Of a DNA stretch of 64,000 nt, positions 51,132 to 60,679 are shown piece by piece (positions within the stretch are counted from its first letter, which is position 1; every line of letters starts with the position of its first letter). The notes under the pieces are model-generated. The model was not told the origin of the DNA and did no database searches. It saw only the letters and a program-made list of their open reading frames with translations. The stretch is from an uncultured Gemmiger sp. GTDB lineage: Bacteria; Bacillota; Clostridia; Oscillospirales; Ruminococcaceae. The stretch spans positions 1 through 64,000 of the forward strand of contig CALXHT010000008.1 in assembly GCA_944388215.1 (NCBI GenBank), in the 5' to 3' direction. The translations under genes and the position numbers were made by a program.

Positions 51132-53165
51132 ATGAAATATCCTGCCTGGCAGATCAAGACGGCTGAGCCGGGGGCGGAGGAAAAACTGGCCGCTGCCGGC
51201 TGCGGCGTACTGCTGCGCCGGGTATTGGCGGCCCGCGGTGTCTGCAATGAGGGGGAGGCCCGTCAGCTGCTGGAACCGGAGGCAGACCTTTCGGACCCGT
51301 TCCTGCTGCGGGACATGGACAAGGCGGTGGAGCGCATTGAGCGCGCCATAGAAGGGGAGGAGCTCATCGTCATCTACGGCGATTACGACGTGGACGGTAT
51401 TTCCGCCACAGCCATCCTCTACGAATGTCTTTCCAGTCAGGGGGCCCATGTGCGCTGCAAACTGCCGACCCGCGGCAGCGGTTACGGCCTGACCCGCCCG
51501 GCGCTGGAGGCGCTGGCCAAGAAGGGCTTCAAGCTGGTCATCACGGTGGATAACGGTATCTCGGCGGTGGAGGAAGCGGCCTGTGCCCGGGAACTGGGAC
51601 TGGACCTTGTGATCACCGACCACCATCTGCCCGGTGATGTACTGCCCGAGGCGGTGGCCGTGGTGGACCCCAAGCGTGCCGATGATGAAAGCCCCTTCAA
51701 GAACCTGTGCGGTGCGGGCGTTGCCTTCAAACTCTGTGCCGCCCTGGAAGGGTGTGACCCGGCCGAACTTCTCGAGATGTACGGCGAGTTTGTGGCGTTG
51801 GGCACCGTGGCGGATGTGATGCCACTGACCGGGGAAAACCGCGTGCTGGTCCGGGAAGGTCTGGCCCTCCTGCAGGACACCATGCGTCCCGGCCTGCACG
51901 CGCTGCTGGAGAGCGGCGGATACGCGGGCAAGCCGGTGACCACCGATACGGTCAGTTACGGTCTGGCGCCGCGGCTCAATGCGGCGGGCCGGATGGACAA
52001 TGCCGCAGTGGCGCTGAAACTGCTGCTCTGCAGCGACGAGGAGCAGGCCACCGGGATTGCGGCGCGGCTGGCCGAGATCAACACCGAGCGGCAGCAGACC
52101 GAGCAGGAGGTTTTTGGAGCTGCCTGCAAGGTGCTGGAGGCGGATCCCGCCAGGCTGCGGGACCGCGTGCTGGTGGTGGCCGGGGAAGACTGGCACCCCG
52201 GCGTGATCGGTATTGTGGCGGCGCGCCTGACCGAGCGGTACAGCCGGCCGACGATTGTCATCTCCCTCCACGAGGGGGAGGGACGTGGCAGCGGCCGGGC
52301 GCCCGACGGTTTCGATCTGCACAGCGCACTGGCAGCCTGTTCCGAATTGCTGATCCGGTTCGGCGGCCATGCGGCGGCGGCAGGCATCGAGATCGAGGAA
52401 GAAAAACTCCCGGCTTTCCGGCAGAACATCAATACATGGGCGGCCCACCATGCGGCCCGCCCGGCGCCGGCCACCCTGCAGCTGGATGCCGCCGTGGGTC
52501 TGGATGAACTTTCCCTGGAAAATGTGCGGGACCTGACCCGGCTGGCGCCCTTCGGACGGGAAAATCCCACCCCGGTGCTGCTGGTACAGCAGGCTGTCAT
52601 AGACGGTGTATGGGCGATGGGCGCGGAGGGGCGCCATACCCGGGTGCGTCTGCGGCAGGGCAATCACACGCTGTTCGCGTCGCTTTTCGGTACATCGCCC
52701 CAGAAATTTGCCTACCCTGTGGGGGCTGCGGTGGATGCGGCGCTGGAAGTTTCCATTTTCACGGGGCGCAGCGGACCGATGGTTTCCGCTCATCTGAAGG
52801 GAATCCGGCCGGCCGGACTTGGCAATACACCCAGTGAGCAGGCAGCATGGTTCGAGGCGTTCTGCGCCGGAACCGAACTGGAGCCTACCCGGGCCGAGGC
52901 GCTGCTGCCTGACCGCGACGATACGGTAAAGCTGTATATGCGAATCCGGAACGGGCAGGTTTTCGCGGAGGATCTGCAGCCCACGTTTGCGGCGCAGGGC
53001 GCAGAAAACACCGGGAAGACGCTGGCCAGCCTGGCCGCCTTGCAGGAGCTGGGATTGATTGAGGAGCAGAACGGGCGCTGGCTGCCGGTGCCGGTCAGCG
53101 GAAAACAGGACCTGGCTTCGGCGCCGGTGCTGCAGAAGCTGGCCCGACAGGCAGCCAGGGCATAA
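51132..53165 (+). CDS. recJ: Single-stranded-DNA exonuclease RecJ
   Basis: 5'-3' single-strand exonuclease for recombination and mismatch repair. 677 residues. DHH phosphoesterase motifs: YGDYDVDGISAT (about 88-99), ITVDNGI, VITDHH, and GTVADVMPL. The DHHA1 domain has GGHAAAAG (near 413). OB fold follows. The extra C-terminal ~120 residues are variable. ATG at 51132, 10 bases after AAGGAG; the upstream in-frame start overlaps the XpaC-like gene and has no site. Confidence 0.95.
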   Translation: MKYPAWQIKTAEPGAEEKLAAAGCGVLLRRVLAARGVCNEGEARQLLEPEADLSDPFLLRDMDKAVERIERAIEGEELIVIYGDYDVDGISATAILYECLSSQGAHVRCKLPTRGSGYGLTRPALEALAKKGFKLVITVDNGISAVEEAACARELGLDLVITDHHLPGDVLPEAVAVVDPKRADDESPFKNLCGAGVAFKLCAALEGCDPAELLEMYGEFVALGTVADVMPLTGENRVLVREGLALLQDTMRPGLHALLESGGYAGKPVTTDTVSYGLAPRLNAAGRMDNAAVALKLLLCSDEEQATGIAARLAEINTERQQTEQEVFGAACKVLEADPARLRDRVLVVAGEDWHPGVIGIVAARLTERYSRPTIVISLHEGEGRGSGRAPDGFDLHSALAACSELLIRFGGHAAAAGIEIEEEKLPAFRQNINTWAAHHAARPAPATLQLDAAVGLDELSLENVRDLTRLAPFGRENPTPVLLVQQAVIDGVWAMGAEGRHTRVRLRQGNHTLFASLFGTSPQKFAYPVGAAVDAALEVSIFTGRSGPMVSAHLKGIRPAGLGNTPSEQAAWFEAFCAGTELEPTRAEALLPDRDDTVKLYMRIRNGQVFAEDLQPTFAAQGAENTGKTLASLAALQELGLIEEQNGRWLPVPVSGKQDLASAPVLQKLARQAARA

Positions 53166-53189
53166 AATGCAAAAAGGGGGAGAATTGTT

Positions 53190-55394
53190 ATGGGGAACAC
53201 CGAAGCAATGAAGGAAGTCAAAGCGGCCGAGGAAAGCAAGACGCCCATCACCTACGATGATCTGAAAAAGAACATGGTTGACAGTGGACGCCCCTATGAT
53301 TTTGAAATGGTGGACCGTGCCTACAACCTGGCGGCCCAGGCCCACGCGGGGCAGCGGCGCCGCAGCGGTGAACCGTATATCTGCCATCCGCTTTCGGTGG
53401 CCCAGATTCTGGTGGAACTGGGTATGGACAGCGAGAGCCTTGCGGCGGCTCTGATGCATGATGTGGCCGAGGATACGCCGGTAACGGTGGCCGAGATCAA
53501 GCAGAAATTCGGCCCCGAAGTGGCGCTGCTGGTGGACGGCGTTACCAAGCTGACGCAGATCAAGTTCTCCAACGTGGAGGACCGGCAGGCAGAAAACCTG
53601 CGCAAGATGCTGCTGGCCATGAGCCAGGACGTGCGCGTCATGATCATCAAGCTGTGTGACCGCCTGCACAATATGCGCACGGGGGACGCCTGGCCCGAGC
53701 AGAAACGCCGGGACAAGGCGCTGGAAACCATGGAGGTCTATGCCCCCATTGCCCACCGTCTGGGCATTTCCAACATCAAGGAGGAACTGGAAGACCGCAG
53801 CCTGCACTACTTGGACCCGGTGGGCTACGAGACCATCCGGGATCTTCTGAACAAGCACGGCGACGAATTCCTGCACAAGGTCTGCCATACCATTGCGCGG
53901 CATCTGGCGGAAAACGGCATCCCCAAGGCCACCATCCGCCACCGGGTCAAGAGCATCTACGGCATCTACCGCAAGATGTACATGCAGAACAAGGATTTTG
54001 AGGAAATCTACGATATCTACGCGGTGCGCATCATTCTGGAAAACGTGCCGGAGTGCTATACGGCGCTGGGGCTGATCCACGATATGTATCATCCGCTGCC
54101 CAACCGGTTCAAGGACTATATTTCCACCCCCAAACCCAACGGGTACCAGAGCCTGCACACAACGGTCATCGGACGGGAAGCCATCCCCTTTGAGGTGCAG
54201 ATCCGTACCTGGGACATGGACCGCATGGCGGAATACGGCATTGCCGCCCACTGGAAGTACAAGGCGGGCATCACCGGCAGCTCCAACGACAAGCTGGATG
54301 AGCGTCTGGCCTGGGTGCGCCAGCTGCTGGAAAGCCAGCGCTCCAGCGCCGACGCCACCGATCTGCTCAGCGACATCAAGAGCGACCTGCTGCCGGAGGA
54401 AGTCTTTGCCTTCACGCCCCGGGGCGACGTGATCAATCTGCCGGCGGGCGCCACCGTCATTGACTTTGCCTATGCCATTCATTCGGCGGTGGGCAACCGG
54501 ATGGTGGGTGCCAAGGTGAACAACCGCATCGTCTCCATCGACCATAAGGTGCAGACCGGCGAGATCATCGAGATTCTCACCGGGCCGGAAAACCGCGGCC
54601 CCAGCCGTGACTGGCTCAACATCGTCAAGACCAGCGAGGCAAAGAACAAGATCCGCAACTGGTTCAAGAAGGAGCGGCGTGAGGAGAACATCGAGGAAGG
54701 CCGCAACGCCCTGGACCGGGAACTGCGCCGCAATATGATCGTGCTCTCCGACGAGCAACGTGCCACCTTCATGGAGAATCTGGCCCGGCGCAACCACTGC
54801 AACACGGTGGACGAGATGCTAGCAGCCATCGGATACGGCGGCTTGCAGCTTTCCCGGATGCTCTCCAAAATCAAGGAAGAGTACGCCAAGCTCAAAGAGA
54901 CCGAACCCAAGCCGATCACGGTGGAGATCAAGCATGTGCATTCCTCCGATGGTGTGGTGGTGGAGGGCATCGACAACTGCCCCATCAAGTTTGCCAAGTG
55001 CTGTTCTCCGCTGCCCGGGGATGACATCATCGGCTTTGTCACCCGCGGCTTCGGTGTCTCCATCCATAAGCGGGACTGTGCCAATGTGCGGGAGAGCATG
55101 CGCCATCCTGAAAATGCCGACCGCTGGGTCCGCGCCTACTGGGCCGACGACGCCAAGGAAAACTACAAGGCGTCGCTGGAACTCACCTGCATGGACCGCG
55201 CCAACCTGGTCTCCGACATTGCGCTGGCCCTGAGCGATATGCGGGTGCCGATCTACTCGCTGATGGCCCGCGCAGCGGAACAGGGTCGCGCCCGGATGAG
55301 CGTGACGGTGGGCATTACCAACACCGAACATCTGAACAGTGTGGTGGCACGGCTGAAGAAGGTCAAGGATGTCATCAGCGTGCTCCGCAGCTGA
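53190..55394 (+). CDS. relA: Bifunctional (p)ppGpp synthetase/hydrolase
   Basis: Makes and degrades the stringent-response alarmone. 734 residues. HD hydrolase domain with HAGQRRRSGEPY...HP and HDVAED (His90-Asp91) intact, so hydrolysis should work. Synthetase domain with VKSIYGIYRKM and GYQSLHTTV. TGS domain follows near residue 400 (VFAFTPRGDVINLPAG), and ACT at the C-terminus (665-734). ATG follows GGGGAG at 8. Followed by dtd 26 bases downstream, a common Firmicute pair. The symbol may equally be spoT or rel. Confidence 0.97.
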   Translation: MGNTEAMKEVKAAEESKTPITYDDLKKNMVDSGRPYDFEMVDRAYNLAAQAHAGQRRRSGEPYICHPLSVAQILVELGMDSESLAAALMHDVAEDTPVTVAEIKQKFGPEVALLVDGVTKLTQIKFSNVEDRQAENLRKMLLAMSQDVRVMIIKLCDRLHNMRTGDAWPEQKRRDKALETMEVYAPIAHRLGISNIKEELEDRSLHYLDPVGYETIRDLLNKHGDEFLHKVCHTIARHLAENGIPKATIRHRVKSIYGIYRKMYMQNKDFEEIYDIYAVRIILENVPECYTALGLIHDMYHPLPNRFKDYISTPKPNGYQSLHTTVIGREAIPFEVQIRTWDMDRMAEYGIAAHWKYKAGITGSSNDKLDERLAWVRQLLESQRSSADATDLLSDIKSDLLPEEVFAFTPRGDVINLPAGATVIDFAYAIHSAVGNRMVGAKVNNRIVSIDHKVQTGEIIEILTGPENRGPSRDWLNIVKTSEAKNKIRNWFKKERREENIEEGRNALDRELRRNMIVLSDEQRATFMENLARRNHCNTVDEMLAAIGYGGLQLSRMLSKIKEEYAKLKETEPKPITVEIKHVHSSDGVVVEGIDNCPIKFAKCCSPLPGDDIIGFVTRGFGVSIHKRDCANVRESMRHPENADRWVRAYWADDAKENYKASLELTCMDRANLVSDIALALSDMRVPIYSLMARAAEQGRARMSVTVGITNTEHLNSVVARLKKVKDVISVLRS

Positions 55395-55420
55395 TTCAAA
55401 CTTATAAGGAGTCATTCATT

Positions 55421-55876
55421 ATGCGAGCAGTCATCCAGCGTGTGACCGAAGCATCGGTCACCGTCAACGGCGGTCCTGCGCGGTGCATCGGCCCGGGTCT
55501 TGTGATCCTGCTGGGCGTGCGGGAAACCGACGACGAGGCCATCGTCCCGAAACTGGCGGAAAAATGTGCGCATCTGCGTATCTTTGAAGATGAAGACGGC
55601 AAACTCAACCGCAGCGCGGTGGAGCTGGGCTATGAGGCGCTGGTGGTCTCCAACTTCACACTGTACGGGGACACGGCCAAGGGAAAACGGCCCAGCTTCA
55701 GCCATGCGGCCAAGGCAGATCTGGCCGTTCCGTGCTATGAGCGCTTTCTGGAGGAAATGGGCCGTCAGGGGCTGAAGGCTGTGCAGCACGGCGAGTTTGG
55801 CGCCGATATGCAGGTCCGTCTGCTCAACGACGGCCCGGTGACCATTGTCATCGATACCGACGAATGGAAAAAATAG
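55421..55876 (+). CDS. dtd: D-aminoacyl-tRNA deacylase
   Basis: Removes D-amino acids (and glycine) wrongly joined to tRNA. 151 residues, full length. N-terminal MRAVIQRVTEASVTV, the SNFTLYGDTAKGKRPSF segment (SQFTL-type motif with Asn for Gln), and the NDGPVTI motif (GP in cis) are the active-site parts. ATG 8 bases after AAGGAG. Confidence 0.97.
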   Translation: MRAVIQRVTEASVTVNGGPARCIGPGLVILLGVRETDDEAIVPKLAEKCAHLRIFEDEDGKLNRSAVELGYEALVVSNFTLYGDTAKGKRPSFSHAAKADLAVPCYERFLEEMGRQGLKAVQHGEFGADMQVRLLNDGPVTIVIDTDEWKK

Positions 55877-55884
55877 GAGGACCT

Positions 55885-56490
55885 ATGAAAATCCAACACA
55901 TTCACGGGCTTGCCCCGCTGTATACCAATACCTTTCTAATCATCACGGATGCCGGGCATGGCATTCTGGTGGATGCGGCGGCATCTCCCCAGACCTATCT
56001 GGAGGTACTGCAGAAGGAGGGCGCACAGCTTACCCACATTCTGCTCACCCACGGCCACTATGACCATGTGGGGGCGGTGGCGGCGCTGCGCAAGGCCACC
56101 GCCTGCAAGGTGTATCTGGACCCGGTGGATGCAGCGGGCAGCCAGATGCTTCCGCTGACCAAGGACCTGGTGGACGAAAACTGGCCCGCCGGCGATACAC
56201 TGCAGATCGACGAACTGACGTTTAAAATTTACCACACGCCGGGGCATACCCCCGGCAGCGTCTGCTTGGTTTGCGGCCAGCTGATGTTCAGCGGCGATAC
56301 GCTCTTTGCCGGTTCCTGCGGCCGCACCGACCTGCCGGGCGGCAGCATGCAGCAGATGCAGCGCAGCCTCTCCATGCTGGCCGCGCTGCCGCTGTCTGAG
56401 GAGACCAAGGTCCTGCCCGGCCATGAGGCGTTTTCCACCATGGGGCAGGAGCGCCGTTCCAACCCCTACCTGAACGGTATGTGGTTCTGA
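55885..56490 (+). CDS. Metallo-beta-lactamase-fold hydrolase, glyoxalase II-like
   Basis: 201 residues. The metal site THGHYDHVG (HxHxDH, about 58-66), the later HTPGHTPGS and GDTLFAGSCGRTDLPGG with its bridging Asp, and a final PGHE match the YcbL/glyoxalase II-like group of short enzymes without a glutathione-binding domain. Substrate is unknown; a thioester or S-lactoyl compound is likely from the family. ATG at 55885 after TAGGAGG, 8 bases from the dtd stop. Confidence 0.88.
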   Translation: MKIQHIHGLAPLYTNTFLIITDAGHGILVDAAASPQTYLEVLQKEGAQLTHILLTHGHYDHVGAVAALRKATACKVYLDPVDAAGSQMLPLTKDLVDENWPAGDTLQIDELTFKIYHTPGHTPGSVCLVCGQLMFSGDTLFAGSCGRTDLPGGSMQQMQRSLSMLAALPLSEETKVLPGHEAFSTMGQERRSNPYLNGMWF

Positions 56491-56519
56491 TCGGCAAACA
56501 ACAAGGAGAGACTTTCATT

Positions 56520-57980
56520 ATGCAGATCGTTTTGCGCGGCGCGGCAGCCGGGTATGAGGCGGAACACACCGCCCGCATCTTTTTCCCCGGCGCAGAAAAG
56601 GCTGCCGAAATCCCCGAAACCGGGGATTTCGTGCTGGCCGCCAGCCATGAAAAAACTGATTTTGTACTGCTTCGCCAGGGCGATAGCCTTTGCTGGCGCG
56701 GCGCTCTGCGCCCGGCAGATGCCGATGGGGAATATGCGCTGTGCACCCTTTTGTATGGACTTTTGAAGCAGCAGACCGGCCAGAACACGCCCTGGGGCAT
56801 GATGACCGGTGTGCGGCCGGTGCGCATCATCCATGACCTGCGGGCCATGGGCGCCACGGAGGCGGAGATCGAGGACCGCTTCCTGGGCCATTTTGCCTGT
56901 ACGCCGGAAAAGTTCGCCCTGGCCCGGGGAATCGCCGACCTGCAGCGCCCCGTGCTGGAGAATGCTGATCCCATGGACTGCAGTGTCTATGCGGGCATTC
57001 CGTTCTGCCCCACGCGGTGCAGTTATTGCAGTTTTGTCTCCCGCACGGTGGGAGACAAGGCCACCCGGGCACTGGTACAGCCCTATGTGGACAAACTCTG
57101 CGAGGAACTGACGGCCATCCGCCGGACCGCCGACCGCTGCGGTCTGCGCATCCGCACCTTTTATATCGGCGGCGGCACGCCCACCAGCCTTTCAGCTGCA
57201 CAGCTGGAACAGCTGATGGGACATATTGCCCGCACGTTTGATCTGGCCTCGCTGGAGGAGTACACGGTGGAGGCGGGGCGTCCCGACTGCACCGATGCGG
57301 AAAAGCTGCGTATTATCAAGCAATATGGCGCCACCCGCATCTCCATCAATCCCCAGACCTTCTCGGATGAGGTGCTGCGCAACATCGGCCGCCGCCATAC
57401 TGCCCAGGACATCCTGGACTGCTTCGCCCAGGCCCGGGCGGCGGGGCATGAGAACATCAACATGGACCTGATTGCCGGTCTGCCCGGTGATACGGTGGAT
57501 GGGTTCACGCATAGTCTGAAACAGGCCATTGCGCTGAACCCCGAAAACATCACCGTGCATACCCTGACCCTGAAGCGGGCCTCCAACCTGGTGGTGGAAC
57601 ACCGCGCGGCGGCCTATGACGATGTGGCGGCCATGCTGGCCCAGGGCGACCTGCTGTGGCAGGCCGGGTATCGCCCCTACTACCTCTACCGCCAGAAGGG
57701 CACACTGCAGAACTTGGAGAACATCGGCTGGGCCAAACCCGGCAAGGAATGCCTGTACAACATCTACATCATGGAAGAGGTCCATACCATTCTCTCGGCG
57801 GGGGCGGCCGGTTCCACCAAACTGGTCATTCCCGGCAAGCGACATGGAAAAATCGAGCGCATCTTCAACTTTAAATATCCCACGGAATACATCGACCGCT
57901 TTGACGAGGTGCTGGCCCGCAAGCGGGGCGTGGAGGAGTTCTATGAACGTTACACAACGCAAACGCTTTGTCAGCTGTGA
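56520..57980 (+). CDS. hemZ: Radical SAM protein, HemZ type
   Basis: 486 residues. The Fe-S cluster binds CPTRCSYC (Cys163, 167, 170) and the GGGTPTSL loop follows. N-terminal ~150 residues are the extra domain of HemZ, which separates it from HemN and HemW. The name comes from similarity to oxygen-independent coproporphyrinogen oxidase, but in most anaerobes the true activity is not shown, and no other haem genes are in the window. ATG at 56520 after AAGGAGAG. The 3' end overlaps the next gene by 38 bases in another frame. Confidence 0.9.
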   Translation: MQIVLRGAAAGYEAEHTARIFFPGAEKAAEIPETGDFVLAASHEKTDFVLLRQGDSLCWRGALRPADADGEYALCTLLYGLLKQQTGQNTPWGMMTGVRPVRIIHDLRAMGATEAEIEDRFLGHFACTPEKFALARGIADLQRPVLENADPMDCSVYAGIPFCPTRCSYCSFVSRTVGDKATRALVQPYVDKLCEELTAIRRTADRCGLRIRTFYIGGGTPTSLSAAQLEQLMGHIARTFDLASLEEYTVEAGRPDCTDAEKLRIIKQYGATRISINPQTFSDEVLRNIGRRHTAQDILDCFAQARAAGHENINMDLIAGLPGDTVDGFTHSLKQAIALNPENITVHTLTLKRASNLVVEHRAAAYDDVAAMLAQGDLLWQAGYRPYYLYRQKGTLQNLENIGWAKPGKECLYNIYIMEEVHTILSAGAAGSTKLVIPGKRHGKIERIFNFKYPTEYIDRFDEVLARKRGVEEFYERYTTQTLCQL

Positions 57981-58878
57981 ACTGATCGCGCTGGCCGCCG
58001 GTCAGCCCCAGGCCTTTGCGCAGATGAGCGAACGGCAGTACCGCGACCGCATCCAGTGGATTGCCGGGGAGATTCTTGCCAGCGGGCGCCATATCGTCAT
58101 GCTGACGGGGGCTTCGGCTGCCGGCAAGACGACCTCGGCCCACAAACTGGCGGGGGCCATCCAGTCCCTGGGACGCCGCAGCGTGGTATTGAGCCTGGAT
58201 GATTTCTATGCGGGGGAGGGGCGCTATCCCAAGAACCCTGACGGCAGCGACGACTATGAAAGTCTGCAGTCGCTGGACCTGCCGGTGCTGCGCCGCTGCC
58301 TGGCAGAACTGCATCAGCGGGGTGTCTGCCAGGCGCCGGTCTTCGATTTCAAAATCCAGCAGCCCAACGGGGTGCAGACCATTGACTGCCGGGATGGGGT
58401 TGTCATCATCGAAGGACTTCATGCGCTGAATCCGGAACTGACAAAAAATCTTCCGCCTGACGCTGTTTTCTGCCTCTATGCCGGCTTGCGGGAAGAGTAC
58501 GCCGCACCGGACGGCAGCCGCTGTCTGGCCACGCGGGATATCCGGCTGGCCCGCCGGCTGGTGCGGGATTTTCTCTTCCGCGGGCACCGAGCCTCCTTTA
58601 CGCTGGGGCTCTGGGGACATGTCTGCAACGGGGAGGAACGGTATATCAAGCCATACAAGCCCCGGGCGGATCTGCTGCTGGATACCACACACACCTATGA
58701 AGTCTGTCTGTGGCGTAATGTGCTGGACAGCATGCCGCCGGACCCGGCCCTCACGTCGGTCCAGCAGCGGCAGCTGGAAGCCCTCTGCCGCAAGTTTGTC
58801 CCGTTCCCGGCACTGGGAACGGAGCTTGTTCCGCAAGACAGCATGCTGCGGGAATTTATCGGTCCGCAGGGCGTGTAA
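57943..58878 (+). CDS. Uridine kinase / phosphoribulokinase-family P-loop kinase
   Basis: 311 residues. Walker A GASAAGKTT (56-64) after strand HIVMLT, LSLDDFY as the nucleoside-site motif, and a conserved VVIIEGLHALN. In the Udk fold these bind ATP and phosphate acceptor. It is longer than Udk (~210), with N-terminal ~45 extra residues and a longer C-terminus, so the substrate may differ. ATG at 57943 is 5-6 bases after GGAGGAG, inside the 3' end of hemZ. Such pairs suggest coupled translation. Confidence 0.88.
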   Translation: MNVTQRKRFVSCELIALAAGQPQAFAQMSERQYRDRIQWIAGEILASGRHIVMLTGASAAGKTTSAHKLAGAIQSLGRRSVVLSLDDFYAGEGRYPKNPDGSDDYESLQSLDLPVLRRCLAELHQRGVCQAPVFDFKIQQPNGVQTIDCRDGVVIIEGLHALNPELTKNLPPDAVFCLYAGLREEYAAPDGSRCLATRDIRLARRLVRDFLFRGHRASFTLGLWGHVCNGEERYIKPYKPRADLLLDTTHTYEVCLWRNVLDSMPPDPALTSVQQRQLEALCRKFVPFPALGTELVPQDSMLREFIGPQGV

Positions 58879-58904
58879 ATTCACGGAAAATATACATTTG
58901 CGCG

Positions 58905-58933
58905 TTGCAAAGCCTGCGGGAATCCGCTATAAT
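58905..58933 (+). promoter_or_regulatory. Promoter for the zinc-ribbon gene
   Basis: TTGCAA (58905-58910), 17 bases, TATAAT (58928-58933). The ATG is 60 bases downstream. Confidence 0.8.
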
Positions 58934-58992
58934 AGGCGTAAAGAGCGCGGCGGAGCAAGAACCGCGCTTGTCTACAGAAAGAGGTGTTCCCT

Positions 58993-59457
58993 ATGTTTGA
59001 ACTGGATATTGAAATGCTGAAGGAACAGGGACTGCAGCTGGTGGATTCCGCCAAAAAGACCGCACAGGATCTGGCGGGCAAGGGCAAGAACCAGTTGGAT
59101 CTTATGAATCAGCAGGCGCGTCTGTCCAGGGCTCAGCGCCAGTTAGGTGCACTCGTCTACAGCCTGCATAAGGCCGGGGAGGAAAATCAGCCCCTGGTGG
59201 AAAAATATATCGAAGCGGTTGCCGAGGTGGAGAAGGCCATCGAAGAGATCAAGGCCAACATGAGCCCCGAGGAGTATATGCCTTCCGAGGACGAGGCTCC
59301 GGAGGAGGCACCCCAGGAGGAAGCCGCTGCGGAAGAGGAAGAGGAGATCGAGGAGGAGCCGGTGCATCTGCGCGGTGAGACCAAGATCTGCCCGGTCTGC
59401 AAGTCGGAAGTGGACGGCGATGCGTTGTTCTGCAACCATTGCGGTGCCCAGCTGTAA
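58993..59457 (+). CDS. Coiled-coil protein with C-terminal zinc ribbon
   Basis: 154 residues, soluble. Helical, charged region (about 5-100), then a run of Glu/Pro (about 98-126) that acts as a linker, and a final zinc ribbon with two CxxC pairs (CPVCKSE...CNHCG). This layout is common in Firmicute proteins of unknown role. ATG at 58993 follows AGAGGTG. Own promoter; a GC-rich hairpin lies after the stop. Confidence 0.8.
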   Translation: MFELDIEMLKEQGLQLVDSAKKTAQDLAGKGKNQLDLMNQQARLSRAQRQLGALVYSLHKAGEENQPLVEKYIEAVAEVEKAIEEIKANMSPEEYMPSEDEAPEEAPQEEAAAEEEEEIEEEPVHLRGETKICPVCKSEVDGDALFCNHCGAQL

Positions 59458-59488
59458 TCCGCGCGACTACACGTAACAATAGTGGCTC

Positions 59489-59522
59489 TGCGGGCGGCGC
59501 TGCGGCTGCGGTGCCGCCCGCA
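59489..59522 (+). other. GC-rich hairpin after the zinc-ribbon gene
   Basis: Perfect 10-bp stem TGCGGGCGGC/GCCGCCCGCA around a 14-base loop, without a T-run. It ends four bases before the mazG -35 box and may slow or end the upstream transcript. Confidence 0.5.
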
Positions 59523-59526
59523 AGGC

Positions 59527-59554
59527 TTGACAAATTCCGGATTGTGAGTACAAT
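59527..59554 (+). promoter_or_regulatory. Promoter for the mazG cluster
   Basis: TTGACA (59527-59532), 16 bases, TACAAT (59549-59554). An ATG right after the -10 (59555) lies upstream of the expected transcription start, so it cannot be the mazG start. Confidence 0.85.
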
Positions 59555-59593
59555 ATGGCGTACTGCGCTCTGCGCAGCATGCAAGGCAACCTT

Positions 59594-60322
59594 ATGAACA
59601 GAGCATTTCCTGAAAAAGAAAGCTATACCGCAGAGGATCTTGTGGCGATTATTGCGCTGCTGCGGGATCCCGAGAACGGATGCCCCTGGGACAAAGTGCA
59701 GACCCATCGGTCCATTCGCATGAATTTCCTGGAGGAAGCCTACGAGGCGGTGGATGCCATTGATCTGGAAGACCCGCAGCTGCTGTGCGAGGAACTGGGC
59801 GACGTGCTCATGCAGGTGGCCTTCCATGCGCAGATTGAGCAGGAGGCCGGACGCTTTTCCTGGCAGCAGGTCTGCGACGGCGTATGCCGCAAACTCATTG
59901 AGCGGCATCCCCATATTTTTGGCGGAGATACAAGCATAAAAGACTGGGATGCGCTCAAAAATAAGGAAAAGGGCCGCCTGACACTGCAGGATGACCTGGC
60001 CAGTGTGCCCAGGGCCCTGCCGGCACTGATGCGTGCCGCCAAGCTGCAGAAACGCGCGGCGCGCTACGGCGAGGATGCGTCCCCCGAGGCGCAGCGCGTG
60101 GCAGACTATGCCCGGGACCTGCAGTGCGCAACCGGGCCCCAGGCCGCCGAGGAGGCGGCCGGAAAACTCTTGTTTGCCGCTGTTGCTTTGGCGCGGCAGG
60201 CGGGCATCGATCCGGAACAGGCGCTGCAGAAGCGCAACGCCGCTTTTGAGGCGGCACCTGAATCTAATGGAGCTGTGAAGCAGGCGCCTGGGAATTCCCC
60301 TGCAGCCGCTTTTGGCAGATAA
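59594..60322 (+). CDS. mazG: Nucleoside triphosphate pyrophosphohydrolase MazG
   Basis: House-cleaning enzyme that cuts NTPs to NMP and PPi. 242 residues. First MazG domain carries the metal-binding EEAYEAVDAI and EELGDVLMQVAFHA (EExxE...ExxD). A second domain (about 150-225) has KLQKRAARYG and EEAAGKLLFAAVALAR. The ATG at 59594 is 40 bases after the -10; no strong ribosome binding site is seen (AAGGCAACC). In Bacillus mazG heads the same cluster next to yabO. Confidence 0.93.
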   Translation: MNRAFPEKESYTAEDLVAIIALLRDPENGCPWDKVQTHRSIRMNFLEEAYEAVDAIDLEDPQLLCEELGDVLMQVAFHAQIEQEAGRFSWQQVCDGVCRKLIERHPHIFGGDTSIKDWDALKNKEKGRLTLQDDLASVPRALPALMRAAKLQKRAARYGEDASPEAQRVADYARDLQCATGPQAAEEAAGKLLFAAVALARQAGIDPEQALQKRNAAFEAAPESNGAVKQAPGNSPAAAFGR

Positions 60323-60343
60323 ATAACTTTGGAGGTACAAACC

Positions 60344-60616
60344 ATGACGAAAGTTGAATTGATCGCCGCTGTGGCGAACGAAGCCAACCTGACCAAGAAG
60401 GACGCCGAGCAGGCTGTCAACACCGCCCTCAACGCCATCACCGAGGCGCTGAAGAATGGCGACAAGGTCACGCTGGTGGGCTTCGGCACGTTCGAGGTCC
60501 GTGAGCGCCCGGCCCGCAAAGGCCGCAACCCCCAGACCGGCGCTGAGATCACCATCGAGGCGTCCAAGCTGCCCGCTTTCAAGGCCGGCAAGGCTCTGAA
60601 GGACGCTGTGCAGTAA
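60344..60616 (+). CDS. hup: HU-type histone-like DNA-binding protein
   Basis: Small dimeric protein that bends and packs DNA. 90 residues, full length. [22 protein letters not shown] helix, [11 protein letters not shown], and the GRNPQTG arm motif with IPASK-type ending ([16 protein letters not shown]). ATG is 8 bases after GGAGG. A terminator follows, which would favour strong expression of the mazG-hup part over the genes beyond. Confidence 0.97.
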   Translation: MTKVELIAAVANEANLTKKDAEQAVNTALNAITEALKNGDKVTLVGFGTFEVRERPARKGRNPQTGAEITIEASKLPAFKAGKALKDAVQ

Positions 60617-60636
60617 GCCGCATTGTACCTTGTTTG

Positions 60637-60667
60637 CCCCGTCGCCGTTGGCGATGGGGTATTTTTG
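60637..60667 (+). terminator. hup terminator
   Basis: CCCCGTCGCC/GGCGATGGGG (one G-U pair) with a tri-base loop, then TATTTTT. Confidence 0.8.
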
Positions 60668-60679
60668 TAGGAGGAAGTT

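Noticed and set aside
51039-54797. 1252-codon open frame on the minus strand opposite recJ and relA
   Set aside because: Same kind of shadow. Both plus-strand genes have full sets of motifs.
59555-59593. ATG at 59555 as the start of mazG
   Set aside because: It abuts the -10 box, so it lies before the transcription start.
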